From NCBI GenBank assembly GCA_018716505.1, contig DVJW01000210.1, positions 1 to 51,911 on the forward strand: 51,911 bases of DNA, read 5' to 3'. Source of the DNA: Candidatus Faecaligallichristensenella faecipullorum (GTDB taxonomy: Bacteria > Bacillota > Clostridia > Christensenellales > Aristaeellaceae). Positions 47,893 through 51,911 of the stretch are shown here, in pieces (the stretch's first letter is position 1; the number at the start of each line of letters is the position of its first letter). The notes beneath the pieces are model-generated. The model had not been told where the DNA came from. It did no database searches and saw nothing but the letters and a program-made list of their open reading frames with translations. Position numbers and translations under genes: made by a program.

Positions 47893-50124
47893 ATGTGGAA
47901 GCTGTATTCACTGAGCCATATCCGCCACAACCGGGCCTCCAGCCTGGGCATAGCCGGGTGTACCCTGGCCGCCTGTCTGCTCATCACCTGTCTATGTCTG
48001 GTGTTTTACAACATCTGGGCCGACGAGGTGCGCCGGGTGATCCTCACTGAGGGCCCGGCCCACGCGGTGTTGACGGGGGATTTTTCGGATGAAACCGTGG
48101 AGGCGATTGAGCGGCGGCCCGAGGTTAAAAGCGTGACCCGAAGCGCGGGCCAGACCCCGGCGTTGAACATCGAGCTCAACAACATGCGCGAAACCTATAA
48201 GGTCATGCCCGAATTGGCCGGACTGGCCGGCGTTCCGGCGGATTCCGGCTTTTTGGTTTATCATGACCGGCTGCTGTCCGCCTATTTGGTGCCCACCCCC
48301 CAAGGCCTTTCCGTCCGGTCGCTGATGGTCATCGGCTATATGGGGGCGGTGCTCTTGTGCTGCGCCACCTTGATCTTGATGCTCAAGAACGCCTTTTTTG
48401 TCTCCATGTCCAGCAGGCTTCATCAACTGGGCATATTGGAGAGCGTGGGCGCGACCCCCAAACAGCTCAGACAGGCGCTGTACAGCGAGTGCGCGATTTT
48501 GTGCCTGCCCGCCGTGGCGCTGGGCCTGGGTTTGGGGGTGTTGGCCAGTTGGGGCTTTGTGGGCTATCTGGCCAGCGTGGCCAATCCCATCAACCAGGTG
48601 GATCTTCAATATCAGTTCAGCTTTTGGGCGATGGGGGCGGCATTGTTGGCCACGCTCATCACGGTTTGGCTGTCGGCCGTGATTCCGGCGCGCAGGCTCA
48701 GCCGCATCAGCGCCCTGGAGGCCATTCGCAGCGGCGTCCAGCGCCCGGTGAAAAAGATGCGCCGGTACCGGGTGTTTTCCCGGCTGTTCGGGGTGGAGGC
48801 CGAGCTGGCCCGCAAGTCCATCTATGCCCGCAAGCGCCTGTTGCGCGCCGCGGCCTGGTCGCTGACCTTGGCTTTTTTGGGCCTTTGTGCGTTTTTAAAC
48901 GTGGAGGCCATTTCGGGCCTGAGCACCCAGCGGACCTATTTTGAGCGCTACCGGTCGCGATGGGATTTGATGGCCGCCCTGACCGAGAGCGGGGACGATT
49001 CCCGGATTTTGGGGCAAATCCGCTCCATTCCCGGGGTGGAGCGGGCCACCGCCTACCGCATGACCGTGGCGCGCGCCCGGGTGGACGGCACACTTTTGAG
49101 CGGCGAGGTCAAAGCCCTGGAGGATCCCTCGAGCCTTTCGGAAAGGCTGATTCCGGATGAGAGCGGGGCCCTCTGGCTGAAGGCGCCGGTTCTGGTGTTG
49201 GATGATCAAAGCTTTTTGGACTACTGCGCGGAAAATGGAATCATTCAAGGGGAATCGGGCGCGCTGATCGTCAACCGGATCGCCAACGGCGAGCGGGACG
49301 AGGTGCACAACCGGCTGTATTGGCCCTATCTGGCGGAGGAGACGGGCCTGTCCCTTCCGCTCTATGAGAGCGGGCGCAAGGATGAGCCCTTTGCCATTTT
49401 GGAAATCGCGGGCTTTGTGAGCGAGCCGCCCGAGCTCCGGCAGGAATTTGAGGAGGACGCCCTGGTGGTGGTGATGTCCGAAAGCCTGTATGATTCGATG
49501 AAAGACCGCTTTCCGGCGCCCTACGCCGCGGCCCTGGAAAAAGCCCCGCTCAATCCCACCGAGCGCTTTTCCATCCGCAACCGGGTGTACAATGTGATCG
49601 CGGAATCGGAACAGGAAATTGAGGGCATACAGGATCAGCTATCCGCGCTGCTGCCCCAGGGCACGGTCATCGAAAACCGCCTGGCCGCCCAGCGGGACGA
49701 CGCCACCATGCGATGGGGCATACGCGTGATTATCAGCGCCCTGGCCTGCCTGCTGGCGCTCATCGGGCTGAGCAGCGTGTTCGCGGTTTGCTTGAGCCAG
49801 ATACAGCAGCGCAGGCGCGAGTTTGCCCGCTATCTGTCCGTCGGGCTAAGTCCCGGGGGCATGGTCAAGATCCTCGTCATGGAAGGCTTGCTCATGGGAT
49901 TAAAGCCCCTTTTGATCGGGCTGGTGGTCAATATTCCGCTGACCGCGCTGATGCTCAATGCGGCCTGGATTTCCGTTCCGGCCTATCTTTCCAGCGCGCC
50001 GGTGGGCTTTATCCTGGGCTTCATGGCGCTGGTGCTGGTCATGGTGGGGCTGGCCAGTTATCTGGGCGGACGCAAAATCCTGAGGGGCAATTTAATGGAG
50101 GCCCTCAAGGACGACGCGCTGTAA
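47893..50124 (+). CDS. FtsX-fold ABC permease
   Basis: 743 residues. First helix at about 18-40 (IAGCTLAACLLITCLCLVFYN), a short external domain, three helices at about 137-275, a cytoplasmic loop, another helix near 315, a large external domain (about 340-610), and three C-terminal helices from 617 (VIISALACLLALIGLSSVFAV). Two FtsX cores, GILESVGATPKQLRQAL and YLSVGLSPGGMVKILVMEG, are visible. With the ATPase and the intramembrane kinase it probably forms a sensor-transporter for a cell-envelope antibiotic. The ligand is unknown. Confidence 0.92.
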   Translation: MWKLYSLSHIRHNRASSLGIAGCTLAACLLITCLCLVFYNIWADEVRRVILTEGPAHAVLTGDFSDETVEAIERRPEVKSVTRSAGQTPALNIELNNMRETYKVMPELAGLAGVPADSGFLVYHDRLLSAYLVPTPQGLSVRSLMVIGYMGAVLLCCATLILMLKNAFFVSMSSRLHQLGILESVGATPKQLRQALYSECAILCLPAVALGLGLGVLASWGFVGYLASVANPINQVDLQYQFSFWAMGAALLATLITVWLSAVIPARRLSRISALEAIRSGVQRPVKKMRRYRVFSRLFGVEAELARKSIYARKRLLRAAAWSLTLAFLGLCAFLNVEAISGLSTQRTYFERYRSRWDLMAALTESGDDSRILGQIRSIPGVERATAYRMTVARARVDGTLLSGEVKALEDPSSLSERLIPDESGALWLKAPVLVLDDQSFLDYCAENGIIQGESGALIVNRIANGERDEVHNRLYWPYLAEETGLSLPLYESGRKDEPFAILEIAGFVSEPPELRQEFEEDALVVVMSESLYDSMKDRFPAPYAAALEKAPLNPTERFSIRNRVYNVIAESEQEIEGIQDQLSALLPQGTVIENRLAAQRDDATMRWGIRVIISALACLLALIGLSSVFAVCLSQIQQRRREFARYLSVGLSPGGMVKILVMEGLLMGLKPLLIGLVVNIPLTALMLNAAWISVPAYLSSAPVGFILGFMALVLVMVGLASYLGGRKILRGNLMEALKDDAL

Positions 50125-50146
50125 ACGAAGGAATCCAGGTTTTTCC

Positions 50147-50175
50147 TTGCGGGCCCGGGCTGCCTGTGTTAAAAT
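50147..50175 (+). promoter_or_regulatory. Promoter of the arabinofuranosidase
   Basis: TTGCGG (50147-50152), 17 nt, TAAAAT (50170-50175), about 30 nt before the start. Confidence 0.7.
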
Positions 50176-50177
50176 AG

Positions 50178-51710
<1,533 letters not shown>

Positions 51711-51719
51711 GCCAAAGAA

Positions 51720-51752
51720 CGGGCGGGAAACCTTGTGTGGGTTTCCCGCCCG
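51720..51752 (+). terminator. Hairpin terminator after the arabinofuranosidase
   Basis: CGGGCGGGAAAC / GTTTCCCGCCCG with a 9-nt loop, then AGACC GTTGACAAACC and CTATTTTTC. The repeat begins directly after the stem. Confidence 0.8.
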
Positions 51753-51753
51753 C

Positions 51754-51911
51754 TCAGACCGTTGACAAACCTATTTTTCTCGTTTGGGGATGCATGAAGG
51801 GGCCGCAGCCCCTTCATATTCAATCCGCAGCGGCGGCATGTACGCCGCGAGGAGCGGCCCAGGTGGCCGCTTCCTTTATCATTTTCTGGCCGCTGCCGAA
51901 GGCAGCAAGAA
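51754..51911 (-). repeat. Hairpin repeat, copy C (runs off the window end)
   Basis: Read on the minus strand it has GCTGCC-TTCG-GGCAGC, GGCCAGAAAATGATAAAGG, AGCGGCC/GGCCGCT, GCGGC-GTACAT-GCCGC, CTGCGGATTG, ATGAAGGGGC/GCCCCTTCAT and GAAAAATAGGTTTGTCAAC. The same layout occurs in copy B, with different but paired stems, and its 3' end matches copy A. Confidence 0.85.

Overview
This window looks like high-GC (roughly 60 % by eye) chromosomal DNA from an anaerobic Clostridia-type Bacillota, probably a gut or fibre-degrading organism. The pointers are a fused ispH-rpsA gene, a cmk/plsC/HutP-family/YhiN cluster, a sodium-pump biotin decarboxylase locus, BceRS-like two-component systems, plant-glycan hydrolases, and strong Shine-Dalgarno sites with TTG/GTG starts. 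The species cannot be named from the sequence. Gene density is high, and no rRNA, CRISPR array, integrase or transposase was found.

Layout. 1-1.5 kb: mntP behind a Mn2+ (yybP-ykoY) riboswitch, and a Nudix hydrolase. 1.6-6.2 kb: a TPP-riboswitch operon thiD-tenA-thiM-thiE-HAD phosphatase-GDPD, which is a thiamin salvage rather than a de novo set. 6.2-8 kb: a second GDPD, a sugar O-acetyltransferase and tRNA-Arg(CCG). 8-11 kb: a HelD-type ATPase, then a yjdF riboswitch with its yjdF gene. 11-17.5 kb: a D-cysteine desulfhydrase-like enzyme, then a coupled operon of GH78-like glycosidase, alanine racemase, M20 amidohydrolase and M55 D-aminopeptidase, giving a locus rich in D-amino-acid functions. 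17.6-22.9 kb (minus): carboxyltransferase, OadG, biotin carrier, OadB and OadA. 23.2-25.9 kb: a two-gene MotAB/ZorAB-like ion-driven motor with a long cytoplasmic tail and an OmpA-type wall anchor, but no Zorya effector genes. 26-30 kb: a GH78 rhamnosidase and an aminotransferase. 30-38 kb (minus): a two-component system, ispH-rpsA, plsC, cmk, a HutP-family gene, yhiN and an RpiR regulator. 38-41.7 kb: a HAD phosphatase, an XRE-TPR regulator and an unassigned large protein. 42-45.4 kb: a coupled PD-(D/E)XK nuclease, SNF2 translocase and DNA polymerase IV. 45.4-50.1 kb: a second two-component system with an ABC transporter of the MacB/BceAB type. 50.2-51.7 kb: a GH51 arabinofuranosidase.

The most unusual material is (1) the stand-alone ZorAB-like motor, divergent from a sodium-pumping decarboxylase; (2) a family of hairpin-rich interspersed repeats, three copies in this window, whose stems change sequence but stay paired. 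One copy lies between 12-bp direct repeats that each carry an extended -10 box. The other two sit at the window ends. Further points are an internal ribosome-binding site that could release a free S1 protein from the ispH-rpsA fusion, and a histidine kinase with a substituted ATP-binding aspartate.
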